From the NCBI RefSeq assembly GCF_018614575.1, contig NZ_JAGGOJ010000008.1:62001-126000 (forward strand): a stretch of DNA of 64,000 nucleotides, given 5' to 3'. A program made the position numbers and the translations under genes. This document shows, one piece after another, positions 43,199 to 52,107 of the stretch. Under the pieces are notes generated by a model. It was not told the DNA's origin and searched no databases. It saw nothing but the letters and a program-made list of their open reading frames with translations. Position 1 is the stretch's first letter, and each line of letters begins with the position of its first letter. The stretch comes from Streptomyces sp. ISL-10 (GTDB lineage: Bacteria; Actinomycetota; Actinomycetes; Streptomycetales; Streptomycetaceae).

Positions 43199-43250
43199 CG
43201 TACACGGCACCGCCCCGCGACCGGTGGTCGACGAGGCGGTGCCGTGTACG
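43199..43250. terminator. Long hairpin with an inner stem, probable terminator of the small membrane gene
   Basis: CGTACACGGCACCGCC (43199-43214) pairs perfectly with 43235-43250. The 20-base loop contains a second stem, CGACC-GGT-GGTCG. It faces the stop of the minus-strand gene at 43326 and lies 35 bp after the tetR terminator. Confidence 0.65.
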
Positions 43251-43325
43251 GGACGGACCCGGCGTGCGGGCCCGCTCCGGCGTAGGACCTGGTGCTGCCC
43301 GGGGATGGCGTTCCGGCGGGACGGG

Positions 43326-43481
43326 TCACCAGTAGTGGCGGCGACCGCCGACCGCGTGGCCGACCGCGCCGAGCAGCCAGAGAACGGCTCCGACCGCGAT
43401 CAGAATGATGCCGATGGTCCACAGGATGCCGAGGTTGGCGACGGCACCGACGATCAGAAGTATCAGCCCGAGGATGATCAT
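43326..43481 (-). CDS. Small two-helix membrane protein (DUF6131-like)
   Basis: 51 residues; the ATG at 43481 is preceded by GGAGGG eight bases upstream. It is almost entirely hydrophobic: MIILGLILLIVGAVANLG, a short turn, then WTIGIIILIAVGAVL-like residues and a tail ending GGRRHYW. The two helices with a small loop and the terminal His-Tyr-Trp match the short DUF6131 proteins common in actinomycetes. Function unknown. Confidence 0.85.
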   Translation of the reverse strand: MIILGLILLIVGAVANLGILWTIGIILIAVGAVLWLLGAVGHAVGGRRHYW

Positions 43482-44286
43482 TTCTTTTTCCCTCCGTGGT
43501 CGGAGCGGCCCTGTGCTGTACGGCTTTCCACTCTCCTCGGGCGCAAACGGCCGACCGCGGGGGGCCTGTCGCCGCCGGCGCTTACGGCCCCGGGTGTGAC
43601 GAAGGGCCGGAGCCGGGAGCCGGCGCAGGCAGGAGTGTGTGGAAGTGCGCGACGCTCACCGCAGCCCCGCGACCGGTGGTGCAGCCGCCGCACACCGCCT
43701 ACACCCGGGCCGACGGCACGGACGAATGGTCCCGGCGGCTGGGCGACGAACGGTCCGGCAGGGCCTGGCGCTGCCGTGACCCGCGGGATGCCGGAGCCTG
43801 GCTCGCGCTGGGCTCCGACCGGCCGATCACGCACCACGACGCCTGCGGTGCTCGCAACCGCCCGCGCCCCGAAGGGCGCCGCGTCGTCGTGCGCCGCACT
43901 GACGGGTCTGATGGCCCTGGAGGGCTGCACCACCACGCTGCGGTGGCCGGTGGGGAGCACGAGGTGTCCGGCCGGATCACTCCGGCCACCGGGCGCACCT
44001 CACCGCCTTCGCCCTCGACCCCGTGGCCGCCCCCGCGGACGAGGTCGCCCATGCACCGGTCCTGCCGACCATGACCGGAGGCCGCACCCGCCGGTCGGCG
44101 GGGTAGGGGCCTGGGGCCCGGCCACGCGGGCCCGGCGGCGAATTCAGCCCGTCCGGGCCCCGGGGCGAAGCCCAGGGGGAGTTCGAGGACCCGCCGAAGG
44201 CGGTACGGGGTCCGGGGCTTGCCCCGGCTGATGGAATGGGGCGGGTGGGGGCGGCGGGTCCGCCGACCGGTGGAGGCGGAGGTGTG
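43482..44286. other. 800-bp stretch without a recognisable gene
   Basis: The frames are Arg/Pro/Ala-rich without good starts. A plus-strand piece reading TAYTRADGTDEWSRRLGDER near 43695-43755 is the most protein-like and may be a relic. The last 130 bp contain GC-rich inverted pieces (CCCCGGGGCGAAGCCCAGGG near 44158) of a kind often found between Streptomyces genes. Confidence 0.45.
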
Positions 44287-45186
44287 ATGAGCGAGACCGT
44301 CGGCGTCCCGCCGCAGGCGCGGCAGCGGCTCGTGGCCCGGTTCGGGCCCGGCGCACTGGACTGGTGCGACGAACTGCCCGTACGTGTCGCGGAGTCGGCG
44401 GACCGGTGGGGCCTCGATCTCCTCTCGTCGGGCGGCGGCGGAACCTCGCGGGTCTTCCGCTGCGTCCGCCGTTCCGACGGGGCGGCCGCATGGCTGAAGC
44501 TGACGCCCGACACGCGGATCGCCGCCGAGGAGGCCGAAGCCCTGCGCGTCTGGGCGGACATCCCGTCCGTCGTCGGCCTGCTGGCGGCGGACCCGCACCG
44601 CGGCGCCCTGCTGCTGGAGGCGGTGGAGCCGGGGACCGACGTGAAGGGCACGCCCCCGCGGCTGACAGAAGTCGCAGCGCTGCTGCGCGACCTTCGCGCC
44701 GGTGGTCGCGCTCCCGACAGGGGCTCGGCGCTGAGGCCGCTGACGGACCGGGTGGACCTCCTCTTCCGACTCGCGGGGCGCAGGGCGGCGGCCGGACCCG
44801 GCGGCGTACTCGACGCCCCGGCACTCGACAGAGCCCGTGCCCGGGCCCGTGAGCTGGCCGGAAGCGGCCCGCCTGGGCTCGTTCACGGGGATCTGCACGC
44901 GGCCAACGTGCTGACGGGCCCACGCCACCGGCTGGTCGCCATCGACCCCAGGCCGGCGCTGGGCGACCCCGACTTCGACGCCGTGGACCCGGCCTTGGCC
45001 GGAGTCGCGGACCTCCGGGCGCTGATGCGAAGGATCGAGGACCTGGCGGCACTGGTCCCCGGCCTGTCACCGGACCGCGTCCTCGGCTGGTGCCGGGCGA
45101 CCGCCGCACTCGTCGCGGCGCCGCGGATCCGCGCCGGGCGTGACGACGCGGAGACCCGGTTCCTCGTGGGCCTGACGGGCGGGTGA
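44287..45186 (+). CDS. Aminoglycoside/hydroxyurea-type phosphotransferase (APH(6)-like)
   Basis: 299 residues; ATG preceded by GGAGG. The protein-kinase-like fold of aminoglycoside phosphotransferases is visible: GGGGTSRVFRCVR, AAWLKLTPDTRIAAEEAEAL, the Brenner motif PGLVHGDLHAANVLTG with catalytic Asp, and the metal-binding LVAIDPRPALGDPDFD. The IDPRP...GDPDFD pattern is that of the streptomycin 6-kinase/hydroxyurea phosphotransferase family. A resistance role is possible, but many such genes in Streptomyces phosphorylate unknown metabolites. It stands alone, with no biosynthetic genes beside it. Confidence 0.9.
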   Translation: MSETVGVPPQARQRLVARFGPGALDWCDELPVRVAESADRWGLDLLSSGGGGTSRVFRCVRRSDGAAAWLKLTPDTRIAAEEAEALRVWADIPSVVGLLAADPHRGALLLEAVEPGTDVKGTPPRLTEVAALLRDLRAGGRAPDRGSALRPLTDRVDLLFRLAGRRAAAGPGGVLDAPALDRARARARELAGSGPPGLVHGDLHAANVLTGPRHRLVAIDPRPALGDPDFDAVDPALAGVADLRALMRRIEDLAALVPGLSPDRVLGWCRATAALVAAPRIRAGRDDAETRFLVGLTGG

Positions 45187-45361
45187 GCCCCCGGGGAGGG
45201 GCGGGTTGGTACGATGCCGGGGCGCGCGCACATGCCGCGACTGCCGCTGCGACAAGGGAGGTTGATGAATATGGCCCGTCGGTCCCTTCATCAGCATGCC
45301 CTTGTCCGGGCCCCGCGCGGAGCGTGAGCGGCCCGGTCGCCAAGACGACCAGGAGAGTCGC

Positions 45362-45874
45362 GTGTCTTCTCATCCATCGACCGGTGCGGACCTGACCACC
45401 GATCGCCTCGTGCTGCGGCCATGGTCCGCCGGTGAACTCGCCGCAGTCCTCGCCGACGTCAGGCCGGCGCACTGGGCGGAGGATTTCCCCGCCGAGGGCG
45501 ACCGCTTCATCGCGGGCTACCTCACCGAGAACCCTCAGGCGCTGAACGCGTACGGGCACCGGCAGATCATCGAGCGGGCCGGCGGAGTGGTCGTCGGCTC
45601 CATCGGTCTGTTCTGGCCGCCCACCGACGGGATACTCGAAGTCGGCTACGGCATCGTGCCGTCCCGACGTGGCCGGGGTTACGCCTCCGAAGCCACCCGC
45701 GTCCTCGCGGAGTTCGCCCTGACCGCACCGGGCGTGCACACCGTGCACGCCCAGGTGGAGCTGTCGAACCCGGCCTCGGTCCGCGTACTGGAGAAGGCCG
45801 GGCTGCGGCGCTGGAGCAGCGACGCGAACATGGTCCGGTTCCGTATGACTGCAGGCGACCTGAACCGGCGGTGA
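45362..45874 (+). CDS. GNAT acetyltransferase, RimJ/RimL type
   Basis: 170 residues from a GTG at 45362 with AGGAG upstream. It shows LTTDRLVLRPWSAGELAAVL, GGVVVGSIGLFWPP, and the acetyl-CoA region GYGIVPSRRGRGYASEATRV followed by VELSNPASVRVLEKAGLRR. It differs from the RimJ-like enzyme at 30047 in its N-terminal helix, so the two are not recent duplicates. The target is unknown. Confidence 0.92.
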   Translation: MSSHPSTGADLTTDRLVLRPWSAGELAAVLADVRPAHWAEDFPAEGDRFIAGYLTENPQALNAYGHRQIIERAGGVVVGSIGLFWPPTDGILEVGYGIVPSRRGRGYASEATRVLAEFALTAPGVHTVHAQVELSNPASVRVLEKAGLRRWSSDANMVRFRMTAGDLNRR

Positions 45875-45926
45875 ACCGACCGGGCCCGGCGGCGGACGGT
45901 TTCCGCTGCCGGGACCCGGCACCGCC

Positions 45927-46275
45927 GTGAGGCCGCCACCGGTGCGCCCACGGCGGAAAGGCGCTCCGGCCGTGCGTCGCAGGTCCCTCGCCGCAGCCGA
46001 TGCCGCGATACGCCGGGCGCGCAAGGAAGTCGACTGGCTCGGGGTCCTGGCCGCGCAGGCCGCACAGGCGGTACTGAAGACGTACTTCCAGGCCTGGAAG
46101 AACTGCTGGGACGGCCGGGCCGACGCCCCCGACTTCAAGGGCCGCTTCCGGTCGGTGACGTCGGTGGACATCCCGAGGGCCGGGACCTGAACGTCCCCCG
46201 CGTACGCCGCCGCTGGGGCATGGTCAACATCCCCAAGGCCGGCCGGGTCCGGTCCCGCTGGCCGAGGCGTGAGAA
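45927..46275 (+). pseudogene. Relic of a TnpB/IS605-family OrfB gene
   Basis: The first frame gives AIRRARKEVDWLGVLAAQAA, then QAVLKTYFQAWKNCWDGRAD and APDFKGRFRSVTSVDIPRAG before a stop at 46190. The next frame continues LNVPRVRRRWGMVNIPKAGR. This is the N-terminal 'wedge' part of TnpB-like RNA-guided nucleases of IS200/IS605 elements (helix, FFR-like turn, FKGR, then the ...VRIPKAGRVR strand). The RuvC catalytic half, TnpA and element ends are absent. Confidence 0.7.
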
Positions 46276-46350
46276 GGGAGTTGGCAAAGGGACCGCTCTC
46301 AGCGGGTTGCGGTGCTTTTGTCGCGGCCGTGACCGGATCGGCGGTCGTCA

Positions 46351-46356
46351 TAGGGT
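46351..46356 (+). promoter_or_regulatory. -10 box TAGGGT placed for a leaderless transcript
   Basis: TAGGGT ends seven bases before the GTG at 46364. Confidence 0.5.
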
Positions 46357-46363
46357 GGCCGAC

Positions 46364-47320
46364 GTGACGACACAGGACGACGCACGCCGGGACAGCGTGC
46401 TCTACGGGTGCATGGGACTCGGCGGGACATGGGACACCGAGCCCTACGGCGCGCAGGAGATCGCCCAAGCCGAGGCGGCGGTCGAGGCGGCGCTGGAGTG
46501 CGGCATCACCGCCTTCGACCACGCCGACATCTACCGGCACGGAAAGGCCGAAGCGGTCTTCGGCGAGGTGCTGGCCAGGAACACGGGGCTGCGCGAACGG
46601 ATCGTCGTGCAGACCAAGTGCGGCATCCGGCTCCCGGACGGCGACCGGCCCGGCATCTACGACCTGCGCGGCCGGACCGTCGTGCGGCGGGTCGAGGAGA
46701 GCCTGACGCGCCTGCGCACCGATGTCATCGACGTGCTGCTGCTCCACCGGCCGGACCCGCTGGCTGACCCGGACGACATCGCCGAGGCGCTGACCGGGCT
46801 GCACCGGCAGGGGCTGGTGCGCCGGTTCGGTGTGTCCAACATGGGCGCCGCCCAGATGGCGCAGCTGCACGCACGGCTCGATGTCCCGCTGGTGGCCAAT
46901 CAGTTGGAGATGAGTCTGTACCGGCGTGACTGGCTGGAGGCCGGAGTCCTGGTGAACACCCCGGCAGCGGCGGCCAACGGCTTTCCGTTCGGGACGCTCG
47001 AGTACTGCCGGGAGAACGGAGTGGCGCTCCAGGCATGGGGCGCGCTCGCGCAGGGACGCTTCACCGGTCTGCAGGAGACGCCCGAGGAGGAGGCGACCGC
47101 GCAGCTGATCGACGCGCTGGCGACGGCGAAGGGCACCACGCCGGAGACCGTCCTGCTGTGGTGGCTGCGGCGGCACCCGGCCCGGATCGCCCCCGTCATC
47201 GGCACCGCGCGCCCCGAACGGATCCGCGCCTGTCGCGACGCCGTGCAGCGGCCCCCGGAACTGAGCCACGAGGAGTGGTACGAACTGTGGCTCACGGCGC
47301 GCGGCGTGCCGCTGCCCTGA
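46364..47320 (+). CDS. Aldo/keto reductase (YdhF-like)
   Basis: 318 residues from a GTG at 46364 (an internal start of a longer open frame) with a leaderless-type promoter. It is a (beta/alpha)8 reductase with the catalytic set Asp-Tyr-Lys-His: ITAFDHADIYRHGKAEAVFG, VVQTKCGIRL and VLLLHRPDPLADPDDIAEAL. The NADPH region is VIGTARPERIRACRD. It resembles the YdhF group, which reduces carbonyls of unknown identity. The TnpB relic lies just upstream. Confidence 0.92.
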   Translation: MTTQDDARRDSVLYGCMGLGGTWDTEPYGAQEIAQAEAAVEAALECGITAFDHADIYRHGKAEAVFGEVLARNTGLRERIVVQTKCGIRLPDGDRPGIYDLRGRTVVRRVEESLTRLRTDVIDVLLLHRPDPLADPDDIAEALTGLHRQGLVRRFGVSNMGAAQMAQLHARLDVPLVANQLEMSLYRRDWLEAGVLVNTPAAAANGFPFGTLEYCRENGVALQAWGALAQGRFTGLQETPEEEATAQLIDALATAKGTTPETVLLWWLRRHPARIAPVIGTARPERIRACRDAVQRPPELSHEEWYELWLTARGVPLP

Positions 47321-47806
47321 CCGGAGGGGCCCTGACCGCGTGTCGCAATGACCCACGTGGCCCCGACGCACGTGGCACCGACCTACGTGGTGCCGACCCA
47401 CCTGGCCCTGGCCGCATTACGAACGCGACGGCCGCACGACGGCGGTCCTGGCCGTCGACCGGCCGCGTCCCTTCATCCGCGCCCGTCGTGAACTGGCCCG
47501 CGCGGCGCAGCCCACGCCGCCCGCCTGATCTCCTCCGAGCCGAAAGGGCCCCGTCCTCAACGCCGTCGCCGAGGACCTCGGCCCGTCTGTCGACGCGCAG
47601 ACCCTGCGCACCCGGGTCACCGCCCCCGCCGACAAGTACCCCCGGGCTGAAGTAACCCCCACCATTCACACTGTCGGGTAACACAACACGCGCGCCTGCG
47701 GATAGCCATGGGGCGGACGGGGTAGAACGGATGCCGGGTGCTCCAGTACGGCACCCGGAGCTGCTCGTGAAGCGGGCTGTTCCCCCAGATGGACAGAAGG
47801 ACGGGT
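47321..47806. other. 485-bp stretch before the cold-shock gene
   Basis: Begins with short imperfect repeats around ACGTGGC (47352-47405). A plus-strand piece NAVAEDLGPSVDAQTLRTRV near 47555-47620 looks formerly coding, in a frame that breaks upstream; family not recognised. The last 100 bp is the leader of the cold-shock gene. Confidence 0.45.
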
Positions 47807-48010
47807 ATGGCCAGCGGCACGGTGAAATGGTTCAACGCGGAAAAGGGCTTCGGCTTCATCTCCCAGGACGGCGGAGGCCCCGACGTCTTCGCCCACTACT
47901 CGAACATCTCGGGAAACGGCTACCGCGAACTGCGTGAGGGCGAGGCCGTGACGTTCGACGTCACGCAGGGGCAGAAGGGCCCGCAGGCGGAGAACATCGT
48001 CCGCGGCTGA
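47807..48010 (+). CDS. Cold-shock domain protein (CspA family)
   Basis: 67 residues; ATG with GAAGGA upstream. It is the full cold-shock domain: [20 protein letters not shown] with RNP1, [20 protein letters not shown] with RNP2 and the closing [18 protein letters not shown]. Such proteins bind single-stranded RNA and act as RNA chaperones, often constitutively in Streptomyces (SC 7.0-like). A perfect terminator follows 18 bases after the stop, so it is a single-gene transcript. Confidence 0.97.
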   Translation: MASGTVKWFNAEKGFGFISQDGGGPDVFAHYSNISGNGYRELREGEAVTFDVTQGQKGPQAENIVRG

Positions 48011-48028
48011 GCCGCTTCGACGACACCC

Positions 48029-48065
48029 GCACTGGACCGCCACCGACGAGGTGGCGGTCCAGTGC
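48029..48065 (+). terminator. Terminator of the cold-shock gene
   Basis: A perfect 16-bp stem, GCACTGGACCGCCACC with its complement at 48050-48065, loop GACGA. It could also serve the convergent oxidoreductase gene that ends at 48103. Confidence 0.92.
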
Positions 48066-48102
48066 GCTGTCCGGGACCGGAGCGCCGCGCCCGAGGGAAG
48101 TG

Positions 48103-49026
48103 TCAGTCCACCCGCAGCACGAGCTTCCCGCGGGTGTGACCGCTTTCGCTGATACGCCATGCCTCGGCAGCTTCGGCGAGCGGGAGCACCTGGTCGACGT
48201 GCACCGTGAGCTTCCCCTCGTCGGCCAGGGCGGCCAGCGCCGTAAGACCCGCGCTGTCCGGACGGACCCACACGTAACGCGCGCCCTTCGCTGGTGCCTG
48301 CGGGTCGGCGACGGAGGCCACCCGGTCCGGTCGGCCGACGAGCTCGAGGGAGACGTCGACCGCCTCGCCGCCCACGAAGTCCAGGGCCGCGTCCACTCCT
48401 TGAGGCGCCAGATCCCTGACCCGCTCCGCGAGCCCGGGGCCGTAGGTGACGGGTTCGGCGCCCAGCTCGCGCAGGAAGGCGTGGTTGCGCTCGCTCGCCG
48501 TACCGATGACACGGGCGCCGAGGGCCACGGCGATCTGTGTGGCGAGGGACCCGACGCCTCCGGCGGCGGCATGGACGAGAACCGTGTCGCCCGAGCTGAT
48601 GTCCACGCGCCGGATTGCCTGATACGCCGTCAGTCCCGCCAGGGGCATCCCCGCAGCCTCCTCCCAGCTCATCGAGGCCGGCTTGCGGGCGAGCATCCGT
48701 ACATGGGCGGAGACGAGTTCGGCGTAACCGCCGAGCTCCGCGCTGTCCTTTCGGACGTACCCGTACACCTCGTCGCCGATCTCGAACTCGTCCGCGTCGA
48801 GCCCCACGCGTTCGACGACCCCGGCCACGTCCCAGCCGGGGATCAGGGGGAAACGCACTTCCATGATGGCGTCGAGTCCGCCCTGCGCGAGCTTCCAGTC
48901 GACCGGGTTCACCCCTGCCGCCCGCACGCGCACGAGCACTTCGCCGGGGGCCACCTTGGGGTCGGGGTGGTCCGAGAGCTCCAGGTCGTCGGCCTTGCCG
49001 TAGCGGTTCATCGTCACAGCTTTCAT
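48103..49026 (-). CDS. NADP-dependent quinone oxidoreductase-like MDR enzyme
   Basis: 307 residues of the zinc-free medium-chain reductase family. The catalytic domain opens MKAVTMNRYGKADDLEL and shows VLVRVRAAGVNPVDWKLAQG and FPLIPGWDVAGVVERVG. The nucleotide site is VLVHAAAGGVGSLATQIAVA. The C-terminus (LAEAAEAWRISESGHTRGKL) is standard. Enzymes of this group reduce quinones or enones with NADPH. The ATG at 49026 has no ribosome site but a TAGTTT box seven bases upstream. Confidence 0.93.
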   Translation of the reverse strand: MKAVTMNRYGKADDLELSDHPDPKVAPGEVLVRVRAAGVNPVDWKLAQGGLDAIMEVRFPLIPGWDVAGVVERVGLDADEFEIGDEVYGYVRKDSAELGGYAELVSAHVRMLARKPASMSWEEAAGMPLAGLTAYQAIRRVDISSGDTVLVHAAAGGVGSLATQIAVALGARVIGTASERNHAFLRELGAEPVTYGPGLAERVRDLAPQGVDAALDFVGGEAVDVSLELVGRPDRVASVADPQAPAKGARYVWVRPDSAGLTALAALADEGKLTVHVDQVLPLAEAAEAWRISESGHTRGKLVLRVD

Positions 49027-49033
49027 GCCTGCG

Positions 49034-49039
49034 AAACTA
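49034..49039 (-). promoter_or_regulatory. -10 box TAGTTT placed for a leaderless transcript
   Basis: On the minus strand TAGTTT ends seven bases before the ATG at 49026. Confidence 0.4.
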
Positions 49040-49299
49040 GCCGATGCGCAAGGACACCTGACGGCAAAACAGGTCTCGGCACAGCGGTGTCGCCACGAGC
49101 GCTGTCCCTCCGTTGCGGGGGGAAAGCAACTTCGGTGTTGCGTCCGCACCCTTGTCCCGCCCCTGACAGCGGCTCATACTCACACCCGGTGATTGACAGG
49201 GGCACATCATGGAGGGCCGATCCCCTCAAGGTGTCCCTCCTGGCTGCACCTCACGGTCCGCCATCCGTCGGACCCCTGAACTCCTGAGGAGGAGATCGA

Positions 49300-50175
49300 G
49301 TGAGGAACAACCGCACCAACACCGGCATCAGGAGACGCACCCGCCTGCTCGCGGTCGCCGCCGGCGTCGTGGCCGTCACCGCGGCCGGCCTGCCGAACGC
49401 CGGAGCCGCCTCCCCGGAGGTCTACAGCGCCACCCAGCTGTCCCGGGTGAGCGACGCCGTACTGAAGGCTGGCGTCGGCGGCACCGCCTGGCACGTCGAC
49501 GAGGCATCCGGCCGGGTCGTCGTGACCGCCGACAGCACCGTGTCCCAGTCCGGGATCGACCAGCTGAAGAAGGCCGCGGGCGCCGAAGCGGGAGCGATCA
49601 GGATCGAGCGCGACCGCGGAGTCTTCACTCCGCTGGGCTCCGCCGGTGACGCCATCTACGGCGGCGGCTACCGCTGCTCCCTCGGCTTCAATGTCGTCAG
49701 CGGCAGCACGTACTACTTCCTCACCGCAGGACACTGCGGTGACGTGGCCAAGACCTGGTACGCCAACTCATCGCAGAGCACGCTGATCGGACCGACCGTC
49801 GGATCGAGCTTCCCCGGCAACGACTACGCGCTCGTCCGCTACGACAACGCCTCGCTCAGCCACCCCGGCGGGTACTCCGCGGCGGATGCCTACGTCGGCG
49901 AATCGGTCAAGCGGACCGGATCGACGACCGGCACCCACAGCGGCACCGTCACCGCCCTGAATGTCACAGTCCACTACAGCGGCGGCGGCACGGTCAGGGG
50001 CATGATCCAGACCAATGTCTGCGCCGAGCCCGGTGACTCCGGCGGGCCGCTCTACGACGGCAGCAAGGCACTGGGCCTCACCTCGGGCGGCAGCGGCAAC
50101 TGCCGTAGCGGCGGCACCACCTTCTACCAGCCCGTCAAGGAAGCGCTCGGCAAGTACCAGGTGAGCGTCTACTGA
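49300..50175 (+). CDS. Secreted S1 family serine protease (streptogrisin A/B-like)
   Basis: 291 residues from a GTG with GGAGGAG upstream. The signal peptide ([20 protein letters not shown]) and a short propeptide of about 70 residues precede the mature enzyme, which starts near [12 protein letters not shown]. The triad is in [28 protein letters not shown] and [13 protein letters not shown]. Length and short propeptide match streptogrisins A and B, unlike the longer-propeptide protease at 3257. Residues lining the specificity pocket (LTSGGSGNC) suggest chymotrypsin-like preference, as in that group. It converges with a subtilisin gene. Confidence 0.95.
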   Translation: MRNNRTNTGIRRRTRLLAVAAGVVAVTAAGLPNAGAASPEVYSATQLSRVSDAVLKAGVGGTAWHVDEASGRVVVTADSTVSQSGIDQLKKAAGAEAGAIRIERDRGVFTPLGSAGDAIYGGGYRCSLGFNVVSGSTYYFLTAGHCGDVAKTWYANSSQSTLIGPTVGSSFPGNDYALVRYDNASLSHPGGYSAADAYVGESVKRTGSTTGTHSGTVTALNVTVHYSGGGTVRGMIQTNVCAEPGDSGGPLYDGSKALGLTSGGSGNCRSGGTTFYQPVKEALGKYQVSVY

Positions 50176-50180
50176 ACGAC

Positions 50181-50219
50181 CGGCGGCCGGGCCGGGCACT
50201 GCGCCCGGTCCGGCCGCCG
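50181..50219. terminator. Bidirectional terminator between two protease genes
   Basis: A 17-bp stem with one G-T pair: the left arm starts CGGCGGCCGG at 50181, the right arm ends CCGGCCGCCG at 50219, loop ACTGC. It lies between the convergent stops at 50175 and 50234. Confidence 0.85.
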
Positions 50220-50233
50220 CCGTACGAGGAACC

Positions 50234-52021
50234 CTAGAAGGTCAGGTTCCAGGCGTTGATCCTGCCCGTGTCCTGCGAGGCGATGTCCCGCACCCGCAGC
50301 TTCCAGCTACCGTTCGCCACCTCGCTCGACGCGTTGACGCTGTACGTCTTGCCCACGTTGTCGGTGCCGTCGTTGTTCGGGAAGTCCTCCAGCAGGTACA
50401 CCGTGCCGTCGGGCGCGACGAGTGAGACGACGAGGTCGCCGCGGTAGGTGTGCTGGATGTCCACACCGACCTTGAGCGTGGCGGGCGCGTTGCCCGTGAC
50501 ACCGGAGACCGCGATCGGGCTCTCGGCCGTGGCGTTGTCGGCGATCGCGATGTCGGCGGTGTTCTCGAAGTACGTTCCGGTGGGCGGTGTGCTGCCGCCG
50601 ACGGCCTTCAGGGCGTCGACCTGCCCCTCGCCGAAGAACCCGTTCCGGGCCGTCGTACCGGTGCAGCGGCTGTCGGAGGGGCAGGCGGTGTCATTCGCCT
50701 GCGAGTCCAGCCGGGCCCTGATGTCAGCGGGCGCGTAGGCGGGATTGACGCTCGCCAGCAGTGCGGCGACGCCGGCCACGTGCGGGGAGGCCATCGACGT
50801 GCCGTTCATGTTGCCGTACTTGCCGCCCGGCAGCGTGGAGTAGACCCCGTACGCTCCGTCGCCGCCCGGGGCGGCGACGTCGATGACGCCGTTGCCGAAG
50901 TTGGAGTACGAGGCCTTGACATCGCCCCTGCCCATGGCGGCGACCGTGACGACGCCGGGCAGCTCTGTCGGGATGTCGATGCAGGCGTTCGTGATGGTGC
51001 GGGTGACCGGGGTCGAGTCGTTGGGGCTCTCGCTGTCGGTCGTCTTGTTCGCCAGGTCGTAGTTCGAGTTGCCCGCTGCGGCGACCTGGAGCGAGCCCTT
51101 GCTCTCGGCGTACTCCTGCGCGCGCCGGACGCCCTCGATGATGGCTGCCTGGTCCGCGTTGTCCGGGCAGTTGAACTGCCACGGGTCCGTGTAATAGCTG
51201 TTGTTGGTGACCTTGAACCCGTGGTCACCGGCCCACATGAAGCCGCAGATGGTGTTCTCCGCGAAGAACAGGCTGCTGGTCGGCTCCGCGATGCGTACCG
51301 AGGATATCTTCACGCCCGGAGCGACGCCGATGACGCCCTTGCCGTTCCTGGCCGCCGCTATCGTGCCGGCGACGTGCGTGCCGTGGGTGCCGACGTCCCG
51401 CCAGGCGCCCGCGCGGGTGTCGGCCTTGCCGTAGGCGCAGGAGACCGAGTCGGCCGCGTTGAAGTTGGGCGCGATGTCCTGGTGCTGGTCGTCCACGCCG
51501 GTGTCCAGGACGCCGACCTTGACCGTGGCCGATCCGGTGGTCACCGCCCAGGCCTGGTCGGCCTTGATCTGCGTCATGTCCCAGCGGCTGGACTCCGTCA
51601 GCGTGGTCGTCGACTGGGCGGGATTCGCGGGGAGCTTGGGGTTGTACGCGTCGGCCGGCACGTCCGACGTACGGGTCGCGCCGACCTGCTGGACGCCGGC
51701 GACGGCGCGCATCGCCGAGGCGAAGGAGCCGGACGCAGAGTGCGCCACGATCACGCCGATCGCGTCGTAGGACGCGAAGACCGTACCGCCGTTGGCCGTT
51801 ACGGCGTTGCGGGCGGCCGTGGTGTCACCGGGCGCGGTGATCACCAGGTAGGCGCGGGTGCCCGCGGCCCAGGAGGCGGTCGCGGCCGAGGCCGCTTCGG
51901 GCGCCGCCGGGGCGGCGTGGGCGGTCTGGACGGGTCCCGCGAGGGCCGCGGCTGCTCCGACGGCGACGGCAGCGGCGGCGACGGCCGAGCGTCTCAGCCG
52001 GGTGGACATGTGGGAAAACAA
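50234..52021 (-). CDS. Secreted S8 subtilisin-like protease with P/Homo B domain
   Basis: 595 residues. Start chosen: the TTG at 52021 has GGAGG five bases upstream, while the ATG four codons later has none at a workable distance. A signal peptide (RRSAVAAAAVAVGAAAALAG) and an I9-like propeptide lead to the S8 domain: Asp in VKVGVLDTGVDDQHQD, His in DVGTHGTHVAGTIAAA and Ser in NMNGTSMASPHVAGVAAL. The final 110 residues (NTADIAIADNATAESPIAVS onward) are a proprotein-convertase P domain. It probably digests proteins outside the cell. Confidence 0.95.
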   Translation of the reverse strand: MFSHMSTRLRRSAVAAAAVAVGAAAALAGPVQTAHAAPAAPEAASAATASWAAGTRAYLVITAPGDTTAARNAVTANGGTVFASYDAIGVIVAHSASGSFASAMRAVAGVQQVGATRTSDVPADAYNPKLPANPAQSTTTLTESSRWDMTQIKADQAWAVTTGSATVKVGVLDTGVDDQHQDIAPNFNAADSVSCAYGKADTRAGAWRDVGTHGTHVAGTIAAARNGKGVIGVAPGVKISSVRIAEPTSSLFFAENTICGFMWAGDHGFKVTNNSYYTDPWQFNCPDNADQAAIIEGVRRAQEYAESKGSLQVAAAGNSNYDLANKTTDSESPNDSTPVTRTITNACIDIPTELPGVVTVAAMGRGDVKASYSNFGNGVIDVAAPGGDGAYGVYSTLPGGKYGNMNGTSMASPHVAGVAALLASVNPAYAPADIRARLDSQANDTACPSDSRCTGTTARNGFFGEGQVDALKAVGGSTPPTGTYFENTADIAIADNATAESPIAVSGVTGNAPATLKVGVDIQHTYRGDLVVSLVAPDGTVYLLEDFPNNDGTDNVGKTYSVNASSEVANGSWKLRVRDIASQDTGRINAWNLTF

Positions 52022-52107
52022 TGCGTCCTCCGAAGGCCCGGAGGCGCTGGTGGCGCCTGCCCCGGGCCGAGTGATGTGTGGGGTGGACGCAAGATCTCAG
52101 ACTCTTG

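Noticed and set aside
44287..45186. Part of an antibiotic biosynthetic cluster with self-resistance
   Set aside because: Only a kinase of the resistance type is present. No biosynthetic genes flank it.
45927..47320. A complete insertion sequence around the TnpB relic
   Set aside because: No TnpA, no RuvC half, no terminal hairpins and no target duplication could be found.
44144..47401. A 1085-codon minus-strand open frame
   Set aside because: It is antisense to three clear genes (kinase-like, GNAT, aldo/keto reductase) and has an Arg/Pro/Gly-rich composition without motifs.
47700..47806. A riboswitch or thermosensor in the cold-shock leader
   Set aside because: The leader is short and I could not find a stable conserved fold in it.
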